From Plectrocnemia conspersa (Eukaryota; Arthropoda; Insecta; Trichoptera; Polycentropodidae), in the NCBI GenBank assembly GCA_009617715.1, contig VTFK01000013.1:1011001-1075000 (forward strand): a stretch of 64,000 nucleotides of DNA, read 5' to 3'. The notes beneath the pieces were generated by a model. That model was not told the DNA's origin and searched no databases. It saw nothing but the letters and a program-made list of their open reading frames with translations. Positions 22,961 through 35,070 of the stretch are shown in pieces (positions within the stretch are counted from its first letter, which is position 1; the number at the start of each line of letters is the position of its first letter). The position numbers were made by a program, and so were the translations under genes.

Positions 22961-24260
22961 AACGAAAAGAAAACTCTCCCGGGTTGAAGAGCATAAATAA
23001 AATTCTTTTGACAATATCGACAAAGTTAAATTTCCCAGAGGACGTTAAGTTTCGATTGAGGTTTTCCATTAGCGTGTAAAAGACGCGAGAAAAGATGCCG
23101 CGGCTCGGCCGAGCCGAGGGTGCTATCCACTTACGTACTTATCAACGCGGGATGAATAGATAATAACCGTCGGAGTTTATAATATAATTAGCTCCGTTGT
23201 AATCTTGGCAACGAGGAGAGGCCGGAAAATGAATATGCCGAGAGAGCCGAGTGTGGGTCCCCCGGGGAGTCGTTCTCGGAAGGCGAAGCTATTACGGCAG
23301 CGCGGGGTAGCGAGCCGGAAAATGTATTGAATATGAAAGCGGAGAGGAAGTGGAAAAAGAAGAAGGCGAAGAAAAAACACGCCGATGGGGGGGAGGAAAT
23401 CAATCCGCACTCAGCGTTGTCACAGTAAAAGGATTACGCGGGGGGAAATCGAGATACTCGAGAGCGCGAAGGAAAATCCGAAGAGGCTTGTGGATGTCAT
23501 CTTTCCCGGGGATGACTAAATGAATGTGTCAACGGATGTTTCACGAGTGTCCCTGTGAGCGACGTCGTTTTTCAATTGGCTCACTTTTTCTCTGCGGTTG
23601 CGGCGAACGCGACAGAGAGGGACGCGGCTGTTGAGTAAATGAGGGAAAATATGAAGGGTGTGCGATATTCTCAGGGCAAGAAATCCACTTATCGGAGAAA
23701 TGTCGCCTGAGGGAAATTCGACACATTTAACCCTTCGCAGGCGCGGGTTAAAGTGGCACTACAGCGTTTATCGAACAAGAGAAAAAGATTTCTATGTTAC
23801 CACAAAATCATAAAACTAGTGTTAAACTCTCTCTCTCGCTTTCTATATATCATATATATAACTAACCCGACAATGGAGCTTTACGTCGCATAAAAAAAAG
23901 TTTAAACTCGATTTTTTTGCTTCCCGTAACGTCCCGCAAAGCTGTGTTGTAGATAGATGGATAATTGTGACGTCGTTGAGTGGGAAAATTTCGCAAAGTT
24001 TAATATTCGCGAGTCGTTAACATTTTACGAGCGTCTGTAATTTATTTTTACGTTCGGCTTACTCGGAAAGCTTGTTATTATATTTTACGGCGGCGCTAGA
24101 AGACGCCGCTAGATACCTACGGATGAATTATTCATGTTTCGCTCGCAAATTTCGCGAATTAATTTGATATTTCAATATTTTCTTTACGGCGGCGGGCGTC
24201 TAGACGCATCTTGAATTAAAGTATTGATTAGTTCGAAAGCTCCACAGTTAAGTCGATATT
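22961..24260. other. GC-rich islands with purine skew
   Basis: GC-rich from 23040 to 23760 with strong plus-strand purine excess (AGGAAGTGGAAAAAGAAGAA) and CGGCTCGGCCGAGCCG, a near-palindrome at 23101-23116. A second CpG-rich part at 23930-24220 repeats TTTACGGCGGCG twice (24084-24095 and 24183-24194). Minus-strand frames at 23177-23410 and 23541-23726 are low-stop artefacts. Confidence 0.4.
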
Positions 24261-24663
24261 ATAATATGTACATATTACGTATAAATATGAAAGCATACAC
24301 GAGCGACTAAATGGGTAAAAAAATGCTGATTCTGTAAACAAAAAGAACAAGCAGTCAAAGGGAGCTTTTAGGCAATATAAACATTTAATTCGTCGCGCTG
24401 AGGGTGGCAAGCAGAAGCGAAAAAATAAAAATAAAATATTTTAACGACGCCGAAAGTCGAAAGAGGAGCACTTTGTATAAATGTATCTATATGCAGACAC
24501 GATGTTTATGGGAATGTCAGAGCAAAGTGGCGTTTAACAACTTTACGATGAGAGAATATTGCTTCCCACACATAAAAACACACATACTCACATTTATGCA
24601 ATAATAAATATAATAATATGTAATTTATTAATGGGTGCTATTTATCATGGAATTTTAAGAGGT
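24261..24663. other. AT-rich non-coding
   Basis: No feature recognised. Confidence 0.35.
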
Positions 24664-24847
24664 TTGTGCATTGAATAAATACTTTGTTCCATAAAACGAA
24701 CTATTTGTGCATTTATTTACGCAAGGTGATTTTATTCTTTGAAAAAGGATTTGTTGCAGAGTTATTCATAAAGTGTTCACTGTTCTGACCAATGCTCGCT
24801 CGCTGCCGCTCGCTCGCACCTAATCTGTCCAACAATAATGCACAAAC
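24664..24847 (+). mobile_element. short TIR element, copy 1
   Basis: Begins TTGTGCATTGAATAAATACT and closes with AATAATGCACAAAC, giving short inverted ends (GTTTGTGCATT). The core shares ACTTTGTTCCATAAAAC and TTATTCATAAAGTGTTCAC with 49561-49650. A GC-rich CTCGCTCGCTGCCGCTCGCTC patch is unique to this copy. Unknown family; a target duplication was not resolved. Confidence 0.55.
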
Positions 24848-25059
24848 ATTGTCTCTTGCACAAAAATTGTCCTCTTTATTAATTAAAATTATACCTAATG
24901 GATTAATATAACAATTTGTTATTAGATGTTAGATGCTAGAACTGTAAAAACGCGCAAATAACATATGGTGTTATAAAATGCGCAGTTGAACATGTGATGT
25001 AACTACAAAACTGTACGTTATATTTTAGCAACATAAAAACATGAGAAATGAAGCATTCG
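24848..25059. other. AT-rich non-coding
   Basis: No feature recognised. Confidence 0.3.
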
Positions 25060-25520
25060 AAGGGAATATATTTTCATATCCTCGGATAAAGGTTAAACTG
25101 GTAAGCGTAGGCGGTAAGGTCGTTCGGTATTGTACAGACGATTTCAATCGCATTACAAAATCCGTTTACGAAATAATTCGCCAACGCCCCCGCGTCGACA
25201 CGATCGCCAAAAGGAGCAAATTGGTTTATCGGAAACGATCTCGGAAATGAAACGGCGTTAAAAATGCGGTCGACCGGGGCGGGCGCAATCCCATAATGAC
25301 CGAGCACGGTGGCGGCGGTTATCCAATCGGCGTAATTGACATTGTTCCGCTCCCTTTGGCCACTAAACGAGCCAAGATTGGCCCTCCCCAACCGGCTGGC
25401 CCAATTAATACGATCGTTCGTTATTAGCGCCGCCGCAACTGCATTAAAGGATCAGCGAGAAATTGATTCGGCGGGTGGTGCACAGCAGCTCTATACAAAC
25501 TGACCGGCAATTCTTACACA
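25060..25520. other. GC-rich island, possible conserved non-coding DNA
   Basis: CpG-rich with CAATTAATACGATCGTT and GTAATTGACATTG words. Open frames run on both strands (25041-25250 plus, 25074-25391 minus) but neither has a recognisable domain and they overlap completely. The 105-codon minus frame is the less unlikely of the two. Confidence 0.35.
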
Positions 25521-27042
25521 AGTATGCATTATGCCACTAAAAGGAATATATTTTTTAAATACAGCTTACTAGAGTTATGCCAGAAAAGGTTCATGTTTAC
25601 TCAATGCATGTACAACAGTTATACACGTACGACTTAATATTTTTATATTGTTTATTTTTTCTACGTCTAGACAAATGTGAGAGGAAAGGAATGTCCGGCG
25701 TGAATTACTCTCATCCACGGGGTTCTACTGTCGCCCGAACTGGCTATAAAATGACGTGTTTATTTCACATTACTGAGATATAAAAACTGGCTGAGGTAGT
25801 AATACGACGTGCCGAGACAGTTGAACTTTTTAAGGCTTACGCAAGGGCATTCGAAATATGCCTAAGACATAACTTGTCGACAGTGTATAAATACATATAT
25901 GTATATATAATTAATGATTAAATAAAAAAAAACTATTTGCAATATATACTGTACTCATTCTAGAAACACGATAAATGATTAATAACAAATCAAGACGCTA
26001 ATTAATTGATTGAGGAAGAATTTTGATAGAAACGGCCAACTGACTTAAAATACAAACTCCCTTCTATCTCAACAATAGTTTTAATTTTTTCTTTTCCATA
26101 TTTACGAACCTTCTCCAGATAGTGGTTACTTTCCATATTTTCGTTCGATACTGCATTTAGCTATTTTATAGAGTAGAGTAGGCCTAAACAAGTCGATCAC
26201 GACACAATATATCGAAAAATGTGAATTTACAGCCAAATAGATGCCGGAAAAGCTGGTAACAGTCATTAACATATAGAAATAACCACATATATAGAGAAAG
26301 GTAGACGCCGCTATCAGGCAGTGAATGGCAGTGTCGAGTTGTATTATTGTCGGATGTGATTTTGGCCATGTAGCAGTCTCCTAGCTCACCCTTATGTTAT
26401 CAAGTGTCACATCTTTTATAATGCTGGTTTGATACATATCGCATGAGTATGTTTGTAAGCCAATTGCATCGCTTTTTGGATACACAAAATGTGTTCATGC
26501 TTTAAAATAGACACGGTCCAGATGATCGGTACACAGTGATTGGTAAAAGAAGGATAGAATAACAATATTATTATGTACAGAGTAGAATGTATAGTCTAGC
26601 GCGCGTCCTTTTACAAACGTACAATTTTCACGAGGAATGGGATTTAGCCTATTTTTCGACATTGTTGAAGAGTAATATTGCTGTTTAATATGTGGTGGTT
26701 CCTTCGCAATACTTAAGAAAGGTAATTTGGAGCGCCATTTCAAGATGTTACATATTAAAAGTCAATCAGAGTTTACTAATAATTTTAAAATAGGGAAAAA
26801 GTAGTTGCATAAAACTAAAATCAGTCACTGTACATTACCTTCTTTCATTTAGAAAAAAACCAACAATAATAATAATAAACTAAAATGTACGAAACACGAT
26901 GACCGTCATTAAATCTTTCTGCAAAGCGCGAAGCTGTCTCGCTGTCGCTCGCACCGCAATATAGTTTCATATTAATATTCTTCAAATTCTCAAAAATCGA
27001 TTTCAGAATATTAGAATTATCTACTGAGCCAGATTTTTTATA
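25521..27042. other. AT-rich desert
   Basis: No gene recognised. Minus-strand frames at 26184-26369, 26495-26743 and 26845-27078 have slightly protein-like stretches, but I could not assign a family. Confidence 0.4.
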
Positions 27043-27050
27043 CCCTAAAT

Positions 27051-27344
27051 CAAGGATGGGGAACCTTTTTTGTGCCAAGGGCCATTTTGATATTTATAAA
27101 ATCATCCGCGGGCCATTAAAAAATTCTGAACTACAAATCATTTGTTTGTCATGCACGAACACCAAAATTCTCCGAAAACACCTGAGTTAATTTTTACTGG
27201 CAGAAGAGTTTATATTTTAAGAAAATAAAAAAATACATCATTCAATAATTAAATTTCACTTTTAAACATAAAGAAATATTATAAATTGGTAGATCTTATC
27301 TACGGCGGACCATTCCAAATGAGCTCGGAGGTTCTCCATTCCTG
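27051..27344 (+). mobile_element. hAT MITE
   Basis: A 294-bp element. CCCTAAAT (27043-27050) and CTCTAAAT (27345-27352) form an 8-bp target duplication with one mismatch. The left end CAAGGATGGGGAACCT pairs with the right end (reversed: CAGGAATGGAGAACCT) at 13 of 16 positions. The subterminal GGGCCATTTT and CCGCGGGCCAT words are typical of Charlie-like hAT families. No transposase; non-autonomous. Confidence 0.8.
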
Positions 27345-27352
27345 CTCTAAAT

Positions 27353-27480
27353 ATTCAATAACCACTCAACAACCAACCAATACCTGTCTGTTATACTGTA
27401 ACACTTATATAAGATAATCGACAAGTTAATATGAATGGTCATATATTTAAAACAACCACACTTTGCCACGGTTTCGCGAA
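27353..27480. other. AT-rich flank
   Basis: No feature recognised. Confidence 0.3.
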
Positions 27481-27870
27481 CTCTACACGCATTTTACAAA
27501 CGTAAACATTTTTTACGACCGCGACTCGTATGGCAGCGGGTCCGCAAACGAGCCGAACGCTCCATTGGCTATATAAATTAAATCAATTATTCACGTGCAA
27601 GTCACCACCGAAGCGCGCTTTGGTCGCATTTGTGGCGACACAAAAAAGAGCGTTTCGATTTATTTTTTCGTGCGCTCTTTTTATTTTATTTGAATGTGTG
27701 TATATGTATTGTAAATCATACGAGTATCGATAGGAGTGCAACAAATGCGCGGAACGCATTGATTACGACGGACGTGCGGTGCGTTAAAGCGCTCTAAAGA
27801 CCACCCTGCAGTTGTTAAGAGCTGAAACGTTCCCAGAACGGGTATGATATAAACGAGTATATACGAAGCT
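27481..27870. other. moderately GC-rich patch
   Basis: Small CpG-containing patch with unrecognised short frames. No supported gene. Confidence 0.3.
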
Positions 27871-28129
27871 AATCGCGAGTAAAATAATAAGTGTTTTATT
27901 AAGTTTGTATTTAGGTACATAGAAAGCTAATTTTATGTTTTGCGGATGACACTCGCGACACTCCAGGTAGGAGGTCGGGTCTAGACACAGTGTACTGAAG
28001 CCCGATTAGATACTAATGAGCCTCTTGCAAATACTGAGCAAAGACCGGCTGCTGATATTCTACCTTAATTTTTAAAATGGTATGATATGCTGGTTTACAA
28101 CAAAATTTAAATACGGTTTTTTATATTTT

Positions 28130-28375
28130 ACGTTTTAAATATAAATTCTGATATTTATTATACATGTCATAATATTTTTTTTAATTCATATGATCATCTT
28201 ATATTTTAATTCTGGTTCTCCTATATATTTATTCTGACCGTATGCTATTTTAATTCCAACTATTTCATATATATTTATTAATATATTCTAACCCTGAATA
28301 ATATAAGTATGACCAAGCTGTTAATAAAATTCAGACCGAGGTTTGATTTTTATTCTGGCCATTAAATTTATTGAC
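28130..28375. repeat. degenerate AATTCTGACC-type repeat, array 1
   Basis: The words TAAATTCTGA, TTAATTCTGG, TTATTCTGACC, ATTCTAACC and AATTCAGACC recur at irregular 20-60 bp spacing within AT-rich DNA. The same word occurs in 45195-45250. It may be a decayed tandem repeat or LINE 3' region. Confidence 0.35.
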
Positions 28376-28660
28376 ATATTTTGTTACTTATTATAACAAC
28401 TATTAGATTACCTGCTCGTTATTTGCTCAGCGTTTACGACGTAAGTGATACATTTCTAAACAAAGCACATGTTATTTCATTGTTGATTTGTAATAATTTA
28501 ACTTATCCGTATCACGGCCAATTCGATTAATGAATGTTTTTCAAGCGCCATGTTCATGAATAAATATTTATGTATATAAATAATGAATGTTATGAATTAG
28601 GGTGCGTATACATTTCATTCTCTCTGAACATCTTTCAAACAGATCAAAATTTAAATTAAA
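28376..28660. other. AT-rich non-coding
   Basis: No feature recognised. Confidence 0.3.
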
Positions 28661-29600
28661 AATGCGGTCAACAAAAGCGAGCTTTTTCTCTCTCCCGTCA
28701 TTTTATTATTATTATTTCGCATTTAAAACGCATTAATTAGGCAAAGCGTGTTGATAAAGCCGTCCATTGTGTATTCGGCGCTCGATAGAACCGCCTCGGG
28801 GCTTGGGGAATTTTTTTATTCCATTTGAAAAACAATATGACGTGATATAATTATTTTTTAAGCGTGTACGATAAATAGGGATGTTTTATTAATTTGAATG
28901 TAAGGCAACACGGAATTTTAAATCTTACAGTGAAAAAGAACATTTCTTGACATATTGCAAATAAAAAATGCGTTCTCGAAAATTTTCACGCGAGCTTGCT
29001 TTGGAATATTTTTCTAAGAAGAACCTCATAAAGTACCTTTATACTGAGAATCGAGCAAACGGAAAAACATACATGGCAATGAATGAGGTGGTGCTAGAGC
29101 TTTTATCGCTTTTTCCGACCAGTTGACTCCGCAAAGATGCGCTCGCACATTTCCCGTCGATCGCGCTAAACGTTACGTCACGTTCTCTCCGACTTTACGG
29201 CTCCCTCTCAGTTTATTTACTCGGTTGCTCATTTATAGATATCGTCATCGCATTACGTTTACGACACGCCCCCGATAATAATATTATTATCATGATATAA
29301 CGGCCGGGCGACACTTGCGAGCGCAGTTTTACTTATAAATTGGCGACGAGGCTGGAGTAGACTTACGGTCGCGCTATAAAGTGCCCGCTTTTACGGCGAC
29401 CTCGTTAATGCGGTAATTTTACATTAATCGCTCTTTATTACTGGCCGCCGGCAGATTGCCGAGTACACCCTTTCGACTGGTGTGTGCACGTAAGTATATA
29501 TGCCGGCCCGTTTACGAGCCCTGTGGAACGCGCTGCGGCCGTAAAGGAGCGGGACGACGTTTCGGTTTGGTCAGATTTAAATAAATACGGCTGTTTTGTA
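28661..29600. other. GC-rich island, possible conserved non-coding DNA
   Basis: Blocks at 28670-28810 and 29060-29580 with high CpG, CATTAATTAGGC and CGTTAATGCGG words, and a TTTTACGGCGAC word at 29389-29400. No gene recognised. Candidate enhancer-type sequence. Confidence 0.35.
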
Positions 29601-29954
29601 TTTTAGCCACACAAGTGACACACTACCGTAGATTCTGAAGGAAATCCTGGAAGCCACTAGTTTTATTTGCTCTTCAAAAATTTGGCCTAGAAGTAAAGGC
29701 ACGTATGACATGCCCAAAATGGTTTTACCATTGCAGACTAAAGGCATCTATGTCGCGCCTAATATATTTTTTATTTTCTGAAGCCATTTTAAATGATTTG
29801 ATGATAAAATTTCCAGTATTTTATTTTATTAGTTACTCAGAAATACTTCTATCAATATATTTAGTAAAAAGATTAAGTAATTCCTAATCATTTTACCCGA
29901 AAATGGACAAATTACTAAAATCATATATAAGGATTGCAATAATACAGAAATTTT

Positions 29955-30001
29955 CAATACCGGTATTACAGAGAGACAAAACAGCCAATACCGGTATTAC
30001 A
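29955..30001 (+). repeat. two-copy CAATACCGGTATTACA repeat
   Basis: CAATACCGGTATTACA occurs at 29955-29970 and again at 29986-30001, 31 bp apart, and CGGTATTG follows at 30002-30009. The core ATACCGGTAT is a perfect palindrome. Such clustered palindromic words are common as transposase-binding subterminal repeats of hAT elements, but no element ends were found. Confidence 0.5.
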
Positions 30002-30009
30002 CGGTATTG

Positions 30010-31560
30010 ACATTATTAATAAAATTTAAATAATTTGGTGATAAAAAAAAGAAAAAATTGTCCCCATGTTTAGTGATTAGCAAAAGCTAAACTTTCCAAT
30101 ACCCAGCAATTATTATTAAAATATATATAATATTTTAATTATATCATTATCCCTTTCTGTTTACTACGATCCAGCATGGCTAATTATGATTATGTTTTGT
30201 AGAAATTTTATGTTACTATATATTTTTTTAAGTCATAAATGTTTATGTAAATTTTATAGAATAAAAAATTCGCAAATACTGCATTATATTATTCTACACT
30301 GATATCCTACGCCGATAACCCTACTTTTACTTTGTTTCAATTAACAGAGTCACTTTGAAGCTTATCTCGCATTTCACAACAGTATTACATTGATTCGCTT
30401 ACGCCGAAAAAATTTGTTATAACGTTCCAACCCATTAATGTTATTCTGACACTTGAGGCGCACGGGCGTCTTCAAATTGTTATCGCTATACATCCGTAAA
30501 TGACAAGAATTGATAAAGTATTGATTTTGATAGCTTATAACTTTCACTATTTCATCATAAAAATATATAATAGTATCATTTATAATTTATCTAATTTTTT
30601 TTAAATACTATAATATTTGCATCAAAAGACAAACAAATCGTCGCGATGTGGACTATGCGCGGTTTATGAAATAGGTACTATTCCCAAATAATAAATTCCT
30701 ATATTATGTAAAAATAGTGTAATTTAAAATCATATCTTTATATGAAAGATTGCTTCGAGAAATATCATACGATGGACAAACATAACTAAACAGCACGTAT
30801 ATAAATATGTAAATGATTGTAGTGTACATATATTTAGTGTTTAATATATCATAGTAATAAAAAAATAACAATAAATTCCGTGCGTTTAAAAATATGTTGA
30901 GAACTATTGGTGTTGTGTAAATTACTAAATACTATTTACAAGTATAAAGCGAAACATTTCTTTTGTCATTGCATTCTTGGGTGTTATTTTTTAGGTAGTG
31001 GTCCTAACATCTGGAACAGGTAGTGTTTACCCTAAATAAATTATATATAAATAATAAGTAAGAAGCTTAATTTTTGTGATTAAATAAATTGAAACGCAGC
31101 GGATTCAATAAGAAAAAAAATTTTTGCTCAGTAAAGGTTAAAAGCATAAAACTATCTGATATAGTCATCCGTGACTCTAAAAACAAGCATCTGTCGCATC
31201 AGCGTTATACAAGCGTGCGTGCTGTTTGCCTATTTGGGCAGATTAAGACCACTTCTAAATACATATATCAGATGAACCTAAATATAAGACGTTGGCGTCA
31301 ATACAAATATACAGCACAAGACTGCACAGTCATACAAGTGCCAACAAAGTCTACAGGATATACTCAACACACTAGTGACAGCGTTGCCAAATTTCTAGCT
31401 GTTAAAATAATGGTATTCTTATAAGATAGATATCATACAAAAACGAATCTATTATTTGAGCGGTCAATTTAACATTGAAAAAATATCACTTTAAAATAGA
31501 ATTGCGCTATGTAAAATAAGTTACCGATTCCTGTGTGATTAGGCTGATTTCACGAAAAGC
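30010..31560. other. AT-rich desert
   Basis: Long AT-rich stretch. A 111-codon plus frame (31089-31424) starts at TTG and has no recognisable motif; in DNA of this composition a frame of this length is expected by chance in a 64-kb window. Confidence 0.45.
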
Positions 31561-32310
31561 TCGAGTTCAATCCGCCCGCGTTTTCTTTTTAATTTTCAAG
31601 TTGGGAGCAGTCTACTGAATTTAAGATCATGAATGCTGATTTATAGTAGTATCATGTTAGTAGCTAACAAAGTAAGGATGGATGTCAAGCAATTTTATAT
31701 AGGATCACTTAAAATCGACACATTTACACCTCGCCGGTTTAATTTCCCACTCGTCCTGGGCCGCATCGGGGGTCACACGATGGGGGCGTTCGCCGCCGTT
31801 AAAACGTCGATAAAGTCAGAGAGGCTGCCATAAAAACGCTCGACGCCGACACGATAATATCGGCGAACGATGACATTAGAGCCATATTTCAGTGCGCATT
31901 TATGGCATCGTAGTGTTTAGCGGCGGTGACGAAAGCTCAAACGCACCTCCTTTTCTAATAAATTAATAGATAAATAAAATCAGCGAGTTTCATTCGCGTC
32001 AGAACAACACGGAAAGAAGACGTAGTGAATGGAATACACGGAGCAAAGGCAGCCGCCTGTCAGCGCGTATGTTCAGGCTTAATCGATTTCCCAATGGGGG
32101 CTCGAGACGTATGTATGCGGCCCGCCGACATCCCACCCACTTACTTTCCGGCGATATTTTCCTCTCGTGTTCGGAAACAGCCAATAAGGCTAACCTTAGT
32201 AGTCACTTACTCGGGCGAGCGTTCCCCGTAAAGGATCGGCTTCTCCGGATTGCCGTGGGGGTGGTGGTTGTGGTGGCGATGAAGAATTTTGAAGAAAAAC
32301 GACAAAATCA
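31561..32310. other. GC-rich island
   Basis: CpG-rich blocks around 31730-31930 and 32030-32280. Overlapping frames on both strands (31999-32184 minus, 32025-32362 plus) show no domain. Candidate regulatory DNA. Confidence 0.35.
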
Positions 32311-33182
32311 CTTACCTGGAAAGAGAACGAAAAGCGTGTCGTTAATGTTATTCAAAGTGTAATATTACATAAATGTGAAAAAAATACATAAAGCCATCAA
32401 TCATGAGAGCACATGTTTTATAGCAACCAATATTTTAAACATGCTACCGAATACCGCTCATAAAATAACCGTTTTTTTTATAAATTGTATCATGAATCAT
32501 AAATATAATACAATGAAACTATATAATACAGTTCAAAATAGAGTTTGTCATTTTGACTGGCGTAAACATAACCGTTGAAATTTATAATAAATAAAAATCA
32601 CCGCACGATTTCTAAGATTAATAATATGTATAACAATCTAGATGATAATAAAAAAACATTTTTCTAATCTTTTTCAATCTTGTCTCTGTGTATGTTTATA
32701 TGTGACTAACCTGGGCGACGTTTAAGGCGATCGTTTATGACTTTATACATAAAATAGCCATTGTCGTATAAATCAGACATAAAACAGTTGACGACAAACT
32801 ATTTTTGCCTATCAGTGCTAATCGTATTATTAATTTTTACGCCGGCCGCTAGTATAACATACATATTTTAAGTAGATTGTTAACTTAAAGGAACTTTAAA
32901 TTCACGAAAATATCAATGCAGTTTTATCGACTATGATGTATCTATATAAATAAACTATATTTGGAATATAATTTGGATCTTGTGGATACAATTCCCCTCG
33001 TAGTTATTATGAAACATCGAGCATTTATGAAAAAATTATCCTAAAGAATCGACAAAAAAAATTACGTCACGCATGATTTTTTCAGATATATTTAGATTTC
33101 ATTATCATTCATATAATTTCATTAAATGCATTTTTCTGGCTATGTTCTTAAATAAGTCAAAACTCCAATAATAGTGTTTAGG
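32311..33182. other. AT-rich desert
   Basis: No feature recognised. Confidence 0.45.
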
Positions 33183-33220
33183 TATATATATATATATATA
33201 GATATATATATATAGTTTAA
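33183..33220. repeat. (TA)n microsatellite
   Basis: Two TA-dinucleotide runs separated by a single GA-type interruption. Confidence 0.9.
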
Positions 33221-33289
33221 ATTATCAATAACACTTAAAGCTGAGGCGAAATTAGCTACTCTTAGCTACTAAGTATTGGTTTTAAGTGT

Positions 33290-33400
33290 TTAACCCTTTA
33301 CCTGCCATGATCCCCATTTGGGGTACCTGACTTTAATTGCTCTGCGGTTAGTGGTACTTGCTGAAATATTGCAATTGGTAATACAGTTATAAGAATCTAT
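33290..33400 (+). mobile_element. piggyBac-like terminal fragment
   Basis: TTAACCCTTTACCTGCCATG followed by a CCCCATTTGGGG palindrome. TTAA plus CCCTTT is the typical left terminus of many piggyBac-family elements. No matching right end (AAAGGGTTAA) was found within about 1 kb, so it is a solitary end, or a chance match. Confidence 0.4.
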
Positions 33401-33978
33401 AGCAGCACTGGCACAAAAAATAACCTACAATTGTTTTCGTAGATTAGCTAAAATAATAGTAATAAGTAATAGAAATAAAATTTAGAGGTAAATCACAAAT
33501 AGAGAAAAGTGGCTTTTAAATAATATTTTATATTATTTTTTATATTGTTTCTTTAAATTATATGTTGTTATCCCGTACATGGCTAATTTGTAGGTTATAA
33601 TTTTGAATAATAAGAAAAATATAGTACAGTTTCTAAAGGAAAAATTTCCTGTGGCAGTATTTGACACGTTTGGCGAAAAAATAATGGAATATAGAGTAAG
33701 GCAAAATATTGTGTATGCTTCACAAAATAACCGTCATGTTTACAATTTTAAAAAAATTAAAGTTTATTCATAAAAAAGTCCCGGTTTCCCAAAATTTCCA
33801 AGATGATATTTTTTTAGCTCCATTAGCGCCCCAAAATGAAAAAAATCCAAAATAACATTTTTGTTTTTTTAAATTCTCCAGCATCTCACATTAGACAAAA
33901 AAATCCGAGGTGACTTTTTTTAACTGTCCCGGTTTAGAGCTTCATAATCAGCTGTCTTGAAATTTGTTAAACTTGAAA
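33401..33978. other. AT-rich desert
   Basis: No gene. May include the decayed body of the piggyBac-like fragment. Confidence 0.35.
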
Positions 33979-34090
33979 GTAGATTCAAAACGTCACCAGC
34001 ATGCACGGTTGATCGACTATAAACACAATCACGTGTAACGGCTAAGTCGCTCGCCATCAACCGTGCATGCTGGTGACGTTTTGAATCTAC
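33979..34090. repeat. perfect 35-bp inverted repeat (long hairpin)
   Basis: Arms 33979-34013 and 34056-34090 (beginning GTAGATTCAAAACGTCACC and ending CATGCACGGTTGAT) are perfect complements over 35 bp around a 42-nt loop. Homology ends abruptly at the outer boundary, as in a minimal TIR element, but no target duplication is evident. The perfect stem implies a recent origin or selection on structure. Confidence 0.85.
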
Positions 34091-34559
34091 CGCATGTATG
34101 GACGGCACGCCACTGATTGCTACATGTTGTTTACATGAACAGCGAGTGTTTTAACACTATGCGAGAGACGAGAATCTTCGTTTTGCTACGTTTATCGTAT
34201 AAGAGCGGAAGACGAGGAAGAAACTTTTTTGTACAGCTATATTTTGATTTCGTTCATCTACGCTTATTTGATATACTATTTCAACAAAGTAGATTTTGAA
34301 CTAAAGCAAAGTTGAATAAAACCCACTTGGTTAAATTTGTCATATTTTATTTATAATGATTTGAATTCATTCCTACTTGTTTTACATCCAAAGCCAACCA
34401 AAATTTTTTAAATTATTTTATCACGATTTGGCGATTAGCGGAAGCTACGACTGCTTTTTAACACAACATATTTAATCAATTAAATTAATTTAACAGTAGC
34501 CCTTTCGTTATTTATGTATTTTTTATAATGGAAAATCTATCGGAAGTTCCGCGCACACA
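34091..34559. other. AT-rich non-coding
   Basis: No feature recognised. A plus frame at 34117-34299 is not supported. Confidence 0.35.
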
Positions 34560-35070
34560 CATTCACACATACACACGCCCCTTCTCGCACAAATCACAAT
34601 AATTACATTTAAACGAGCGAGAGGGCCAGCTCATTCGCCGAGTCACGACACGTCGTGCCGGACGGGCCGGGCACGACGCGCTAGTAGCACGAAAGGCTCT
34701 CGGGCTCCCGGCGGCGCGGCGGCCGTAATTGCAACGTATCGAGGTAACAAATCACCGGGGCGTAGGTTTTCGATTACGAGCATTACGACGCATTAGCGAA
34801 AGTGGGCTGCGGGAGAGTGAGTGAGTGAAAAAAAAATATAAGCAAACAAACATAGCCCGGGATTGTGGGCTGCGGTGTGTGAGCAAAGAAAAAGAAGCAT
34901 TCGCGGAATGTATCGATGTATCGATTGATATGCGCGATGCGCTACGGACGTATGCGCGCCCATAAACGGCATGAATTATGCATGGCGACTCCGTGATGAT
35001 GATAGCGAATTTATTCGTACGTGACGAGTTTATCTCGCTAGTTGCGATTGAGGAATCGCTGTTCCGAGAA
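34560..35070. other. GC-rich island with hairpin
   Basis: Very GC/CpG-rich core at 34620-34740. CGTCGTGCC (34651-34659) and GGCACGACG (34670-34678) form a 9-bp hairpin. GTAATTGCAACG and CATTAGCG words follow. No gene; candidate regulatory DNA. Confidence 0.4.

Noticed and set aside
23727..23751. TTAACCC...GGGTTAA resembling a tiny piggyBac-type element
   Set aside because: Only 25 bp in total with 7-bp arms; too short to be an element and expected by chance in TTAA-rich DNA.
25074..25391. 105-codon minus frame in a GC island
   Set aside because: Fully overlaps an open plus frame and has no recognisable domain; more likely non-coding island sequence.
27990..28010. GCCCGATTAGATACTAATGAG, reminiscent of mitochondrial 12S rRNA
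   Set aside because: Only a short word resembles the conserved rRNA segment; the flanks do not continue the match, so no nuclear mitochondrial insert is called.
31089..31424. 111-codon plus frame
   Set aside because: TTG start, no motif, and frames of this length are expected by chance in this much AT-rich DNA.
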